This document shows, piece after piece, positions 24,510 to 33,445 of a stretch of 64,000 nucleotides of DNA. The notes beneath the pieces are model-generated. The model saw only the letters and a program-made list of their open reading frames with translations. It ran no database searches and had not been told where the DNA came from. The DNA comes from PWND01 sp964614525 (GTDB taxonomy: Bacteria; Bacteroidota; Bacteroidia; Bacteroidales; UBA7960). Position numbers and translations under genes: made by a program. Location: the NCBI GenBank assembly GCA_964614525.1, contig CAZTPA010000001.1:124001-188000 (forward strand), read 5' to 3'. Numbering within the stretch: position 1 is the first letter of the stretch; each line of letters opens with the position of its first letter.

Positions 24510-25442
24510 ATGTCTAAATTTAATGACAATAATATAGCACTTTCTTTTGATGTCGAAGACTGGTATCACACACCACTGGTTTCCGGCTCATCCTTTTCTA
24601 AATACAAAGACATAGAAGATTTTTTAAATGACAACAACATTGATGTTAAAGATTGTATAACAGAAGAAACATTAAGGTTATTAGATATTTTAGACTCATA
24701 TAAAGTTAGTGCTACATTTTTTATTGTTTCAGATGTTGCTCAACGCTATGAAAAGATCAGAGATGCCTTGAAAGGAAGCCGACATGAAATAGCATCTCAT
24801 AGTTCTACTCACAAAATCCCTATTAACTCTGAAACTAAAAAAGATATTCAGTCACATGAAATCTGGTATAAAGAGCTAATCGATTCAAAAATGTCTTTAG
24901 AAAAGATATTTGAAACGGAAATTATCGGTTATAGGGCTCCGGGTGCATATTTTGCAAACTGGATGGTGCCATTACTGGAAAAGGCAGGCTTTAAATATGA
25001 TTCTTCAATTGCATATAATTCATTATACAGAAAAACAAATATTAAATTAAAAGATATTCCATCTGTACCTTACTTATTAAATGCGGAAAGACTCGATAAT
25101 TCTGCACCATCAAGTAATTTAACGGAACTGCCGTGGAGTAACTTAAAAGTCACTAAAAACATAATACTTCCTGTTGGAGGGGCTTATTTTTTTAGGTTAC
25201 TGGGCTATAAATACTTTAAATATGCCCTTAATAAAGCTCTAAAACATGGTGATTCTATGTTTTATATGCATCCATATGATATATCCACAAAAAAAATACC
25301 CGCAGAAAATGGCAAACGGCCTCTTTTCTGGATTAATAAAGGGCCAAAGACCGAACGCAGATTTATTAAATTATTAAAAGAGTATAAAGGCAGATTTAGA
25401 AGCTGTAAAGATATTTACTACAAAAGCATAAAAAGTGAATAA
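24510..25442 (+). CDS. NodB-type polysaccharide deacetylase, DUF3473-like (XrtA-system type)
   Basis: 310 aa, no signal peptide. The NodB motifs are present: LSFDVEDWYH (catalytic and metal Asp), HEIASHSSTH (metal-binding His pair) and IIGYRAPGAYF (motif 3). The C-terminal part, ELPWSNLKV ... PVGGAYFFRLLGYKYF ... MFYMHPYDI, resembles the DUF3473 tail of deacetylases from XrtA/PEP-CTERM exopolysaccharide loci. It would N-deacetylate an amino sugar of a lipid-linked glycan in the cytoplasm. Stop and next start overlap by 8 bp, so the cluster is translationally coupled. No exosortase is present in the window. Confidence 0.8.
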   Translation: MSKFNDNNIALSFDVEDWYHTPLVSGSSFSKYKDIEDFLNDNNIDVKDCITEETLRLLDILDSYKVSATFFIVSDVAQRYEKIRDALKGSRHEIASHSSTHKIPINSETKKDIQSHEIWYKELIDSKMSLEKIFETEIIGYRAPGAYFANWMVPLLEKAGFKYDSSIAYNSLYRKTNIKLKDIPSVPYLLNAERLDNSAPSSNLTELPWSNLKVTKNIILPVGGAYFFRLLGYKYFKYALNKALKHGDSMFYMHPYDISTKKIPAENGKRPLFWINKGPKTERRFIKLLKEYKGRFRSCKDIYYKSIKSE

Positions 25443-26391
25443 AAATTTAATAAAGTGGATGTTGCAAATTATTGTAACTTTTGTTTTACTATATTTTGCA
25501 TTTGAGAGAATCAATGTAAATGAATTCAGAGATGCTCTTAAAGGTGCAAATTATTACATGTTTATAGTTATACCTATTTTTCTCGTAGTAGATCTGTGGA
25601 TTAATAGCTATAGAGTTTTTCGTTTATACTGGTTTTATAATGTAAAAACAAAATTGCTTAAAATAATACATGTAAAGCTACAAGGTATCTTTTTCGCATT
25701 ACTCTTCCCTTTTGTTGGAGACTTTTATAAAATACAAACATTTAAAAATATTTATGGAGCCAGCTATGCAAAGAATTCTCTTGTCATTTTATTAGACAGG
25801 CTGGTTTTTTTACTAGCCTTACTAATTGTACTAACTCCAATATGGCTGCTTAATATTATAGAAGTAAATTTATTATTGAAATTGTTGATTGCCGGGGTAT
25901 TAATTGTTGTGCTAACAATTATTTTAGTTATAAATAAGCCTTTTCTGATTCACAAAATACTAAATCTTATAAATAAAATTTTTAATAAAAAAGTTCTCAA
26001 TATCAGTATTGAAAAGAGAAAAGGATATCTTTTAGAAATAACAATAAACACTTTATTAGCAGTTTCAAGGCACGTACTGACAGCATTTTTGTACTTAGCA
26101 ATTGCTTATTCCCTTATGCATCCATTAGATATTAAATTACACTTGTTTATTTTAACTGTTTTTTCAATTATTCTCTCACGGATAATTCCCCTGTCTGTTG
26201 GTGGCATAGGACTTCGTGAGTATATTGCAGTTATTGTTTTTCCACAAATAGGCATTGCAGAAGAGTATGCTTTTGCAATTGCATTAATAGTATCTTTTGT
26301 TGGAATTTTCCAGGGGCTAGTAGGTGGTGCGTCATATTTATTTAACAGGGTTAACAAATTTAGAAGCATTATTGCAAACAAAAAAATATAA
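25435..26391 (+). CDS. UPF0104/flippase-like membrane protein (AglD/MprF-TM type)
   Basis: 318 aa beginning with GTG inside the last codons of the deacetylase gene. About eight membrane segments. Characteristic UPF0104 features: a short soluble N-terminus with FERINVNEFRDALKG, the charged loop FKNIYGASYAKNSLVILLDRLVFL, and SRIIPLSVGGIGLREYI, the most conserved motif of the family. The family includes the MprF flippase domain and archaeal AglD. In this setting it probably moves or modifies the glycolipid made by the neighbouring enzymes. It is 37 bp upstream of the FemAB-like gene. Confidence 0.8.
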   Translation: MNKNLIKWMLQIIVTFVLLYFAFERINVNEFRDALKGANYYMFIVIPIFLVVDLWINSYRVFRLYWFYNVKTKLLKIIHVKLQGIFFALLFPFVGDFYKIQTFKNIYGASYAKNSLVILLDRLVFLLALLIVLTPIWLLNIIEVNLLLKLLIAGVLIVVLTIILVINKPFLIHKILNLINKIFNKKVLNISIEKRKGYLLEITINTLLAVSRHVLTAFLYLAIAYSLMHPLDIKLHLFILTVFSIILSRIIPLSVGGIGLREYIAVIVFPQIGIAEEYAFAIALIVSFVGIFQGLVGGASYLFNRVNKFRSIIANKKI

Positions 26392-26428
26392 GTACTTTTA
26401 AAAAAAGCTGTTCTAATATTCTCCAAAT

Positions 26429-27454
26429 ATGATAGAGTTTGAAAAGTTAAAAAATCAGGATTTTAAAACATGGAATGACTATGTCTTATCTCATCCTGAT
26501 TCGGAAATATTTCATCTTGCACAATGGTATCATATTTATAAAGAGAGCTATAAGTATAAACCTTATTATTATTTTATAAAAGAAAATTCAGAAATAATTG
26601 GGGTTATTCCTTTATTTCATCAAAAAGGCTTTTTCAAAAACATATTAGCAAGTCCACCGGCAGGTATCTTATTAAATGATAAAATAAAACATAAAAATCA
26701 AATATTAGACTTTATTAAAGATATTAAGAATAAAACCAAAGCCTCTGATGTTGTTTTGTATAACAACTATAATTTATCACCTGAGATGAATGTTTCTAAT
26801 GAAAATATCAGGATAATAAAGAAGCTACCTTCATCCGTAGAAAGTTTGGAAAAAGACATTGGAAAAAAAAGACGCTGGGGAGTAAAAAAAGCAAATGAAA
26901 CCGGGTTTTACCACAAAGTGATTGTTCCAACAAAAAAAGACATTAATATATTTTATAAAATCTACGGAATTAATTACAGAGACTTGGGCACACCTGTTCA
27001 CTCAAAAAAATTCTTTTATAATCAAATAAAATATTTGAAAGACTACATAAGGTTGTTTATCGTTTATAATCAAAACAATAAAGCTGTCTGTGTAAAACTT
27101 CTATACAGCTTTAAATCAACTGTAACAAGCAATGATTCGGCAACATTGCGCAAATATTTTCACACAAGAATTAACGATTATCAAATTTATCATGCATTAA
27201 CCTACGCAATTAAAAATAAGTTTTCTACTTATAATATGGGCAGGAGTCAAAAAGACTCAGGAACGCATATGTTTAAAAAATCATGGGGAGAAACCATTGT
27301 TGAAGAATATCCTGTTTTTAGCTTTCAAAAACAATCCGGAATTAAAAACAAGAAAAGTAAATATAACAGCATAATAAGTATTTGGAAAAAGACACCTGTG
27401 TTTATAACAAATATTGCGGGCCCCTTTGTAAGAAAAAATTTAAATCTCGATTAA
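26429..27454 (+). CDS. FemAB-like GNAT acyltransferase
   Basis: 341 aa. It has two tandem GNAT-like halves as in FemABX/BioF2-like proteins (PF13480): the N-terminal half with WNDYVLSHPDSEIFHLAQWYHIYKESYKY and IIGVIPLFHQKG, a central Lys/Arg segment KKRRWGVKKANETGF, and the C-terminal half with LFIVYNQNNKAVCVKLLY and YNMGRSQKDSGTHMFKKSWGE. The latter is typical of FemAB-like proteins in exopolysaccharide loci rather than of peptidoglycan-bridge enzymes. Likely an aminoacyl or acyl transfer to the glycan amino sugar freed by the deacetylase. Confidence 0.75.
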   Translation: MIEFEKLKNQDFKTWNDYVLSHPDSEIFHLAQWYHIYKESYKYKPYYYFIKENSEIIGVIPLFHQKGFFKNILASPPAGILLNDKIKHKNQILDFIKDIKNKTKASDVVLYNNYNLSPEMNVSNENIRIIKKLPSSVESLEKDIGKKRRWGVKKANETGFYHKVIVPTKKDINIFYKIYGINYRDLGTPVHSKKFFYNQIKYLKDYIRLFIVYNQNNKAVCVKLLYSFKSTVTSNDSATLRKYFHTRINDYQIYHALTYAIKNKFSTYNMGRSQKDSGTHMFKKSWGETIVEEYPVFSFQKQSGIKNKKSKYNSIISIWKKTPVFITNIAGPFVRKNLNLD

Positions 27455-27464
27455 CAATATCAAA

Positions 27465-27934
27465 ATGAACCAAAAGATAGACAGAAATATTTACTGCAAA
27501 AAAAGAAAACGAAACATTGTCATTCGCTTCATATACAAGGCTTTGAGTGGTATGGCAAGATTTACTATAATTCCAAAATTAAGAATACTTCTTTACAAAT
27601 TAATGGGAATTAAAATTGGCAAAAATGTATTTATTGGTTTAGATTGTATATTAGATTCATCGTATCCTGAGCTCATTACCATAGAAGACAATGTTGTCAC
27701 ATCATTCAGGATAATGCTAATTTGCCATGGAATTTCAAGTGAATCAGCAGGCAATGTGCAAAAAACAAATAACAGGATAGTTTCTGCTATCACTTTAAAA
27801 GAAGGCTGCTATATAGGTGCCGGAGCTATTATATTGCCGGGAGTTACTATAGGTCGAAATGCAATTGTAGCAGCAGGAGCAGTTGTAACAAAAGATGTTG
27901 AAGACAACACTACAGTTGGGGGCGTTCCGGCAAA
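27465..27934 (+). CDS. Left-handed beta-helix acyltransferase (3' end lost in assembly gap)
   Basis: 156 residues are readable before the N run. An N-terminal amphipathic stretch leads to hexapeptide repeats: KIGKNVFIGLDCILDSSY, LITIEDNVVTS, GCYIGAGAIILPGVTIGRNAIVAAGAVVTKDV, then GGVPA, which normally precedes the last turn and C-terminal helix. The catalytic His appears as ICHGISSES, comparable to the H of maltose/galactoside O-acetyltransferases. Likely an acetyl-CoA dependent O-acetylation of a surface sugar. It starts 10 bp after the FemAB-like gene. The missing end is an assembly matter, not a mutation. Confidence 0.8.
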
Positions 27935-28034
27935 NNNNNNNNNNNNNNNNNNNNNNNNNNNNNNNNNNNNNNNNNNNNNNNNNNNNNNNNNNNNNNNNNN
28001 NNNNNNNNNNNNNNNNNNNNNNNNNNNNNNNNNN
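27935..28034. other. Assembly gap of 100 N
   Basis: Exactly 100 unknown bases. A round number is the usual placeholder for a scaffold join of unknown length, so the true distance between the acyltransferase and the next gene is unknown and genes may be missing. Confidence 0.95.
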
Positions 28035-28038
28035 TAAA

Positions 28039-29838
28039 TTAAAACAGCTTTTTCAAAAAACAAGAATTCCGTTCACGTTCAAACAGCCATTTGGCATCTT
28101 TAACCAATTGGCTATCAACAGGCAATCCTGATGATTTTGCTTTCTCTTCTATCTTAGTCATCATATTATCCTTAGAACTTATTTCTTCCATTATAAGATC
28201 CATTGCCATTGTTTTATCCCAATACTCATAAGTTTTTGCATTGAATAATTTTTGGGCTTCCTGCTCAATTGCAGCTGTTGAATTTGTATCAATATCGCCA
28301 TCAAGGTATGTAGAATAAGTTTCAACAAAAGAGCTGTCATTTTTTATCTTTCTTACAATCCAATTCTTTATATTTTTTTCAGGAATAGGTTCCTTCCAGG
28401 TAAACCATTCTTCTCCTCTTTCATCCCATTTAATTGCTTCAGGCGATTTTAATTCACGATACACTCCTTGCCTTGCTGCCTCATAATCCGGCAGTGTTAC
28501 AACCACCCAAAAGCGTTCACTTGGTTTTAGTTTAAGAAAAGTTTCCCAATATGCTTCTTTATTCATCCACCACCAGTGTATTGCATTGTTATTATATTGC
28601 AATGTTTGAAATTGATTAAATGCAATCAAGAGGACAAATACTCCAATTATAAATGACTTCAACAATCTTTTCCGGCTGTATGCATAATCAATCATACATG
28701 CCATTGGCAATGCCAAAAGAGCATAAGATTCAATAAAAGCTCGGAGCCCAAAACCTCCACCAAACCACCAGCTCCACCATGAAGCAAGAATATATATATT
28801 TATGATTTTAAATACAGCTATTGGCAATAATGCTCCCGGAACTCTTTTAGGAGTATAAAACAAACCAATAAATGCAAGAATCATGATTGGAGTATAAACC
28901 AACCATCCCTTTTTATAACTAAACAGAATATTAAATATCTGGGGATTATGAAAGAAAAAGCTGTCTCCTTTTTCCCCATATGTAAAATACAGAATCTTTC
29001 CCGAAATGCTATACCAATAAAGGAATTGAGGCACCCACACCAAAATAAAGACTCCCGCCATTATCAAAACCCAATAATACTTTTTTAAAAAAAACAGTAT
29101 TCTTTCTTTAAATTCTGAAAATGAAGATATTCCCCAAAGGAAAAAAACCAAAAGAATGATAATATTTGTAGGACGCACCAGGGTGATCAATCCGGCAAGC
29201 AATCCTGCATGAATTATTCTTTTAACAGATGGCTTTTCATAAAAACGAACTGTGAGCCATAAAAAAATTGCGAATAAAGAAAATCCGAATGAGTGAGACA
29301 TTGGAGCTTCCCTGGTTGTGTAGTAAAACAAATTTGTTCCTATCACAACTGCGAATAATGTAAATGCTACAATATTATCTTTAAAGAAGCGCCGTAAAAC
29401 CCTTGCCAGGCATATCAATCCAAGCCATAAATAAAACATGGCACTGAAATTTAGTGCTACATGATACGGCCGTGAATACCCGTCAGCTTCATAGTTAGTT
29501 ACCAATGCTACTAAATGTCCGACTAAGAAAAAAGGTGAATATAATATTGACATGCCCATTGATGCTCTGATAGCTTTTTTACCGGATGGGCTTTCAAAAG
29601 GCCATATCCATTTACTGAACTTGCCGGTCCCATCTTCCATAAATTCGAAAGATAAATCATTATATATTAAAGTAGCAGGCAAATAAGCATAATAAGATTT
29701 TATATCCCAGATTATGACTCCCTCGCCCCTGTTATACCTGGCCTGAACAATTATTGTAAACGCTATTAAAATCAATATTATTCGTATTGTTTTATTAATA
29801 ACATTTGTTGAGAACCAGATTTTTATTTTATGAATCAT
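28039..29838 (-). CDS. Multi-spanning membrane protein, GT39/PMT-like
   Basis: 599 aa. About ten to twelve membrane segments in residues 15-430, then a soluble ~165-residue C-terminus. The N-terminus has IIWDIKSYYAYLPATLIY, in the first loop where GT-C enzymes keep an acidic residue, and a later loop with YTTREAPMSHSFGFSLF resembles the PMT/ArnT region. Known family features support a lipid-linked sugar transferase with the active site on the periplasmic side; the substrate is unknown. The stop codon lies 4 bp from the assembly gap, so any gene downstream of it is hidden. Opposite orientation to the cluster before the gap. Confidence 0.6.
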   Translation of the reverse strand: MIHKIKIWFSTNVINKTIRIILILIAFTIIVQARYNRGEGVIIWDIKSYYAYLPATLIYNDLSFEFMEDGTGKFSKWIWPFESPSGKKAIRASMGMSILYSPFFLVGHLVALVTNYEADGYSRPYHVALNFSAMFYLWLGLICLARVLRRFFKDNIVAFTLFAVVIGTNLFYYTTREAPMSHSFGFSLFAIFLWLTVRFYEKPSVKRIIHAGLLAGLITLVRPTNIIILLVFFLWGISSFSEFKERILFFLKKYYWVLIMAGVFILVWVPQFLYWYSISGKILYFTYGEKGDSFFFHNPQIFNILFSYKKGWLVYTPIMILAFIGLFYTPKRVPGALLPIAVFKIINIYILASWWSWWFGGGFGLRAFIESYALLALPMACMIDYAYSRKRLLKSFIIGVFVLLIAFNQFQTLQYNNNAIHWWWMNKEAYWETFLKLKPSERFWVVVTLPDYEAARQGVYRELKSPEAIKWDERGEEWFTWKEPIPEKNIKNWIVRKIKNDSSFVETYSTYLDGDIDTNSTAAIEQEAQKLFNAKTYEYWDKTMAMDLIMEEISSKDNMMTKIEEKAKSSGLPVDSQLVKDAKWLFERERNSCFLKKLF

Positions 29839-30172
29839 GCTATAAATTTAAATTTCAACACCTTAATAATCAAATTCATAATTGCCATTAAAATCAAAGC
29901 GCACTTTATTCTTTTCAGAAATAAAACAGGTCTATTATTGCCTTTAGAGTTTTATGCGAAAATACAATTTATAAAACTAATTTCTATTTTTATAATATGC
30001 TTTTGAAAAATTATTTTTTTCTATTTAAACAAATTGTCAAATAAAATTGTTGTACGTTGGAAACTTTTTTTGTTTTTTTTGTTTCCGATAATTTCTTTTT
30101 TTACCTTTGCAATGTTTTGCAAAAAAAAAAACAAGCAAGATTAACATATAAGCATAAAGCACAGCAATAATA
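29839..30172. other. 334-bp divergent intergenic region
   Basis: No gene seen. It separates the GT39-like gene (minus) from the second tetR operon (plus). Its right part holds the T-rich operator/promoter described separately; the left part shows nothing I can support. Confidence 0.5.
30059..30109 (+). promoter_or_regulatory. Promoter with overlapping inverted repeat for the second tetR-RND operon
   Basis: -33 TTTG (30078-30081), 20-bp spacer, -7 TACCTTTG (30102-30109): a full match to TTTG-N20-TAnnTTTG. The inverted repeat GGAAAC (30059-30064) and GTTTCC (30081-30086), with a T-rich 16-bp centre, runs into the -33 box. This fits repression by the TetR protein encoded 64 bp downstream. Confidence 0.65.
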
Positions 30173-30784
30173 ATGAATGAATATATAGGAAAAATTTCCG
30201 CGTTTTACTTCAAGTATGGAATCAAAAGCGTTACAATGGATGATCTTGCAAGAGAGTTAGGTGTCAGTAAAAAAACGCTATATCAGCATTATAATGATAA
30301 AGAAGATGTCGTTTTTAATGTAATCCAGCATCATATAATAAATCAACAGCAGGAGATTAAAGAGATACTGAAAGATAAAGAGTATAATGCAATAGATCAT
30401 TTACTACATATGAGCAGATATATCTCTGAAAACATAAAAAATATGAATCCTTCAATCACCTATGATTTACAAAAATACTATCCAAATGCTTGGAAAAAAC
30501 TTATGAAATTCAAAAGGGAACATGTTTATAAAAAAATAATGGAAAATATTTCCAAAGGCATAAAAGAAGATTTATATCAAAAAAATTTAAACTACGAGAT
30601 TATAACAAGCATTTATGTAAACATGATGGAAATATTTTCAGGTGGCAAATATGCTGAATTAAAAAAATTCTCAAATGAAGAAATATTCAGAACCTTATTT
30701 ATTTACCATATAAGAGGTATTTGTAATGAAAATGGCAATAAATATCTTAATAAGAAATTAAAAGAAAGCAAGGAGCTTCTATAA
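30173..30784 (+). CDS. TetR-family repressor of the second RND operon
   Basis: 203 aa. HTH at ~15-50: FKYGIKSVTMDDLARELGVSKKTLYQHYNDKEDVV. The helical C-terminal domain begins with QQEIKEILKDKEYNAIDHLLHMSRYI and contains ITYDLQKYYPNAWKKLMKFK, a pattern seen in Bacteroidota TetR proteins that control RND pumps. First gene of the operon; tolC follows after 16 bp. It probably represses its own promoter through the GGAAAC/GTTTCC repeat. Lys-rich throughout. The inducer is unknown. Confidence 0.9.
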   Translation: MNEYIGKISAFYFKYGIKSVTMDDLARELGVSKKTLYQHYNDKEDVVFNVIQHHIINQQQEIKEILKDKEYNAIDHLLHMSRYISENIKNMNPSITYDLQKYYPNAWKKLMKFKREHVYKKIMENISKGIKEDLYQKNLNYEIITSIYVNMMEIFSGGKYAELKKFSNEEIFRTLFIYHIRGICNENGNKYLNKKLKESKELL

Positions 30785-30800
30785 ATGTAAAAACAAAAAT

Positions 30801-32159
30801 ATGAAGACAATGAAACTAGTTTTATTATCACTATTGATAGCTCTGACACAGTTGAATGCAAATGCTGATTCTTTAAGCATAAGCGATTCCACTCCATTAA
30901 GCTTAAAGGAAGCTCATGAATATGCTGTAAAAAATAGCGCATCTATGAAAAATGCAAGAATTGACGCATCAATTGCAGAAAAACAAATTGCAGAAACCAG
31001 GGCAATCGGTTTACCACAAATAAATGCTTCAGCCGAATATCAGTATTACTTTGAGATTCCCACAAGCCTTATTCCCGCAGAATTTTTTGGTGGTCAGCCC
31101 GGAGAGTTTGCCGAAATCCAATTTGGTACTGAACAAAACTTATCAGCAAACCTGAATGTAAATCAACTGATTTTTGACGGATCCTATTTTATTGGCTTAC
31201 GAGCGGCTAAAATCTACAGGGATATATCAAACAAAAACATTGAAAAATCAGAAATTGACATAAAAGTAAGTGTATCACAAACATACTATCTCGCCCTTAT
31301 TACTCAAGAGAATATAAAGATTTTACAGGAAAATCTTGAAAATATGAATAAAATCTACTATGAAACCGAGAAGATGTTTGAAGCAGGCTTTACTGATCAG
31401 ATTAATAAGGAACAGCTTATTCTGGCAGTGTCAAGATTAAAGAACACTTTATCTAACCTTAAGCGCCAAGAAAAACTAACAAATAATCTGCTAAAGTTCC
31501 AAATAGGAATGGATATGCAAACAGATTTGGAATTAACTGATGATTTAACAGAACTAATAAAGCAGATAAATCTTGAAACAGTTAAATCAGAAAACTTTAA
31601 TCATGAAAACCATATTGATTACAAGATAGTTAAGTCGTATGAATACATGCAGGAAATGAATTTTAAGAGAGAGCGATCTGCATATTGGCCTAAAATATCA
31701 GGAAACTACGTTTATCAGCAATCTGCAATGAGGAATGAGTTTAACTTTTTAGATAGTGAAGAATCCTGGTTTCCTACTTCATTTTTTGGGGTTAGTATAA
31801 GCATCCCGATATTCTCATCAGGCATGAAAAATTCCCGGGTACAGCAGGCCAAATTGGAACTGAATAAGGCTAAAATCTCAACACAGCAAACATCCAGTTC
31901 TATACAATTGCAAATGGAAGAAGCCCGTGCGGAATTTAATACAGCAATGGAAAAATATCAAAACGACAAAGAAAACCTTGAGCTTGCAAACAAGATTTTA
32001 AAAAGAACAAATATAATGCATAAAGAGGGGCTTGCTTCCAGCCTTGAGCTTACACAAGCGAATGATCAGTTGCTGGAAACACAAGGCAGCTATTTGCAGG
32101 CAATTTTTGAACTGTTAAATGCAAAAAATGAGCTGGACAAAGCATTAGGAAGATTATAA
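30801..32159 (+). CDS. TolC-family outer membrane efflux protein (second system)
   Basis: 452 aa. Signal peptide at ~1-22 (ends NANA). It shows the TolC repeat pattern: LSLKEAHEYAVKNSASMKNARIDASIAEKQI, FDGSYFIGLRAAKIY, and the second repeat with QARLELNKA-like QQAKLELNKAKISTQQ, ending LTQANDQLLETQGSYLQAIFELLNAKNELDKALG. Forms the outer-membrane exit of the pump. About 57 residues shorter than the first TolC protein at 19130-20659; it lacks the long n-region and the Pro-rich loop found there. Confidence 0.93.
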   Translation: MKTMKLVLLSLLIALTQLNANADSLSISDSTPLSLKEAHEYAVKNSASMKNARIDASIAEKQIAETRAIGLPQINASAEYQYYFEIPTSLIPAEFFGGQPGEFAEIQFGTEQNLSANLNVNQLIFDGSYFIGLRAAKIYRDISNKNIEKSEIDIKVSVSQTYYLALITQENIKILQENLENMNKIYYETEKMFEAGFTDQINKEQLILAVSRLKNTLSNLKRQEKLTNNLLKFQIGMDMQTDLELTDDLTELIKQINLETVKSENFNHENHIDYKIVKSYEYMQEMNFKRERSAYWPKISGNYVYQQSAMRNEFNFLDSEESWFPTSFFGVSISIPIFSSGMKNSRVQQAKLELNKAKISTQQTSSSIQLQMEEARAEFNTAMEKYQNDKENLELANKILKRTNIMHKEGLASSLELTQANDQLLETQGSYLQAIFELLNAKNELDKALGRL

Positions 32160-32210
32160 TCACAAAATTTAATAAAAATATCATTGAATAACCAAGAAAC
32201 TAATAAAGGT

Positions 32211-33410
32211 ATGAAAAGCATAAAAAACAATTTAAAAAGTATCTTCTTAGTAAGAAGTATCATATTAACAGCTGTATTGGCACTATTATCATTCGGATTA
32301 AATTCATGCAGCGAAAATGCAGATAAAAGCCCTGATGAAATTAAAGAAAGAATTACAGAAAAAAACAATTCTATTAATGAATTAACAAAAGAAATTGCAG
32401 AGCTTGAAAGAGAGTTGGAAAGCATGGGCGCAGTTTCAAACAACAGAACCCGCATACCTGTTACTGTTTCAAAGCTAGAACAACAACATTTTGATCATTA
32501 CGTCAAGCTCAATGGATCAGTTGAGGCAGTGAAATCAGCAACTATAACGCCGGAAATTAGTGGTCATATAAAAATAATTAATGTTGATAAAGGCGATAAA
32601 GTAAAAAAGGGAACAGTAGTGGCGAGGCTAAATTCTGAAGTTATTGAAAATAATATTAAGGAAGTAAAAACCTCTATGGAGTTAGCAGAAACAATGTATA
32701 ACAGACAAAAGAGTTTGTGGGAACAAGAGATTGGCAGTGAAATTGAGTATTTGCAAGCAAAAAATAATTACGAAAGCCTGGTTTCAAAACTCAAAACATT
32801 AGAATCACAATTAGAAATGTCTGTAATAAAAGCTCCTTTTGACGGTATTATTGAAAACACTTTTCAAAAGCAAGGCGAACTGGCAACTCCGGGAGCGCCT
32901 ATGATGCAAATAATAAATCTGGAAGCTCTTTATATTAATGCTGATGTATCGGAAAGGTACTTGCCTGTTATGAATCAAAACAAAGAGGTAATACTAAGAT
33001 TCCCTTCATACCCTGAATATGAAGAAAAAGTAGCGGTAAACAGAATCGGTAACGTAATTAATCCTGATAACAGGACATTTAATATTCAATTAAAAATCAA
33101 TAATCAGGAAGGAAAGTTCAAGCCAAACATGACAGCTATTGTCAGTTTAATGACTTTTTCAACAGATGAAGCGGTGATTGCGCCTTCATTCCTTATAAAA
33201 CAAGATACTCAAGGTCATTATGTATTTATCGCAAAAAAAATAAATGAAGATTTAAGAGCTAAGAAAGTTTACCTTGAAAGAGGATTAGATGGAGAAGGAC
33301 AAACAATAATTGAATCAGGGATAAGTGCCGGTGATCTTTTAATTATAAAAGGGCATAACCAGGTCAATGACGGCTCTCTGCTTAGTATTTCAGATACTAA
33401 CCAAAGTTAA
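32211..33410 (+). CDS. RND periplasmic adaptor lipoprotein with N-terminal coiled coil (second system)
   Basis: 399 aa from the ATG at 32211; a TTG start at 32184 would add 9 polar residues before the signal peptide and is less likely. Lipobox GLNSC (Cys33). Directly after it comes a predicted coiled coil (~40-75: IKERITEKNNSINELTKEIAELERELE), absent from the first adaptor. Then the standard parts: lipoyl (ITPEISGHIKIINVDKGDKVKKG), hairpin (WEQEIGSEIEYLQAKNNYESL), second lipoyl (VIKAPFDGIIENTF), barrel and membrane-proximal domains (APSFLIKQDTQGHYVFIA). Located between tolC and RND genes, with 51- and 35-bp gaps. Confidence 0.92.
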   Translation: MKSIKNNLKSIFLVRSIILTAVLALLSFGLNSCSENADKSPDEIKERITEKNNSINELTKEIAELERELESMGAVSNNRTRIPVTVSKLEQQHFDHYVKLNGSVEAVKSATITPEISGHIKIINVDKGDKVKKGTVVARLNSEVIENNIKEVKTSMELAETMYNRQKSLWEQEIGSEIEYLQAKNNYESLVSKLKTLESQLEMSVIKAPFDGIIENTFQKQGELATPGAPMMQIINLEALYINADVSERYLPVMNQNKEVILRFPSYPEYEEKVAVNRIGNVINPDNRTFNIQLKINNQEGKFKPNMTAIVSLMTFSTDEAVIAPSFLIKQDTQGHYVFIAKKINEDLRAKKVYLERGLDGEGQTIIESGISAGDLLIIKGHNQVNDGSLLSISDTNQS

Positions 33411-33445
33411 AACTGAGATTTATTTAATACTCAAATAATCATACA

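Noticed and set aside
23407..27934. Calling the glycan cluster an XrtA/exosortase system
   Set aside because: Only accessory enzymes of that type are visible. No exosortase, PEP-CTERM protein or polysaccharide polymerase is in the window.
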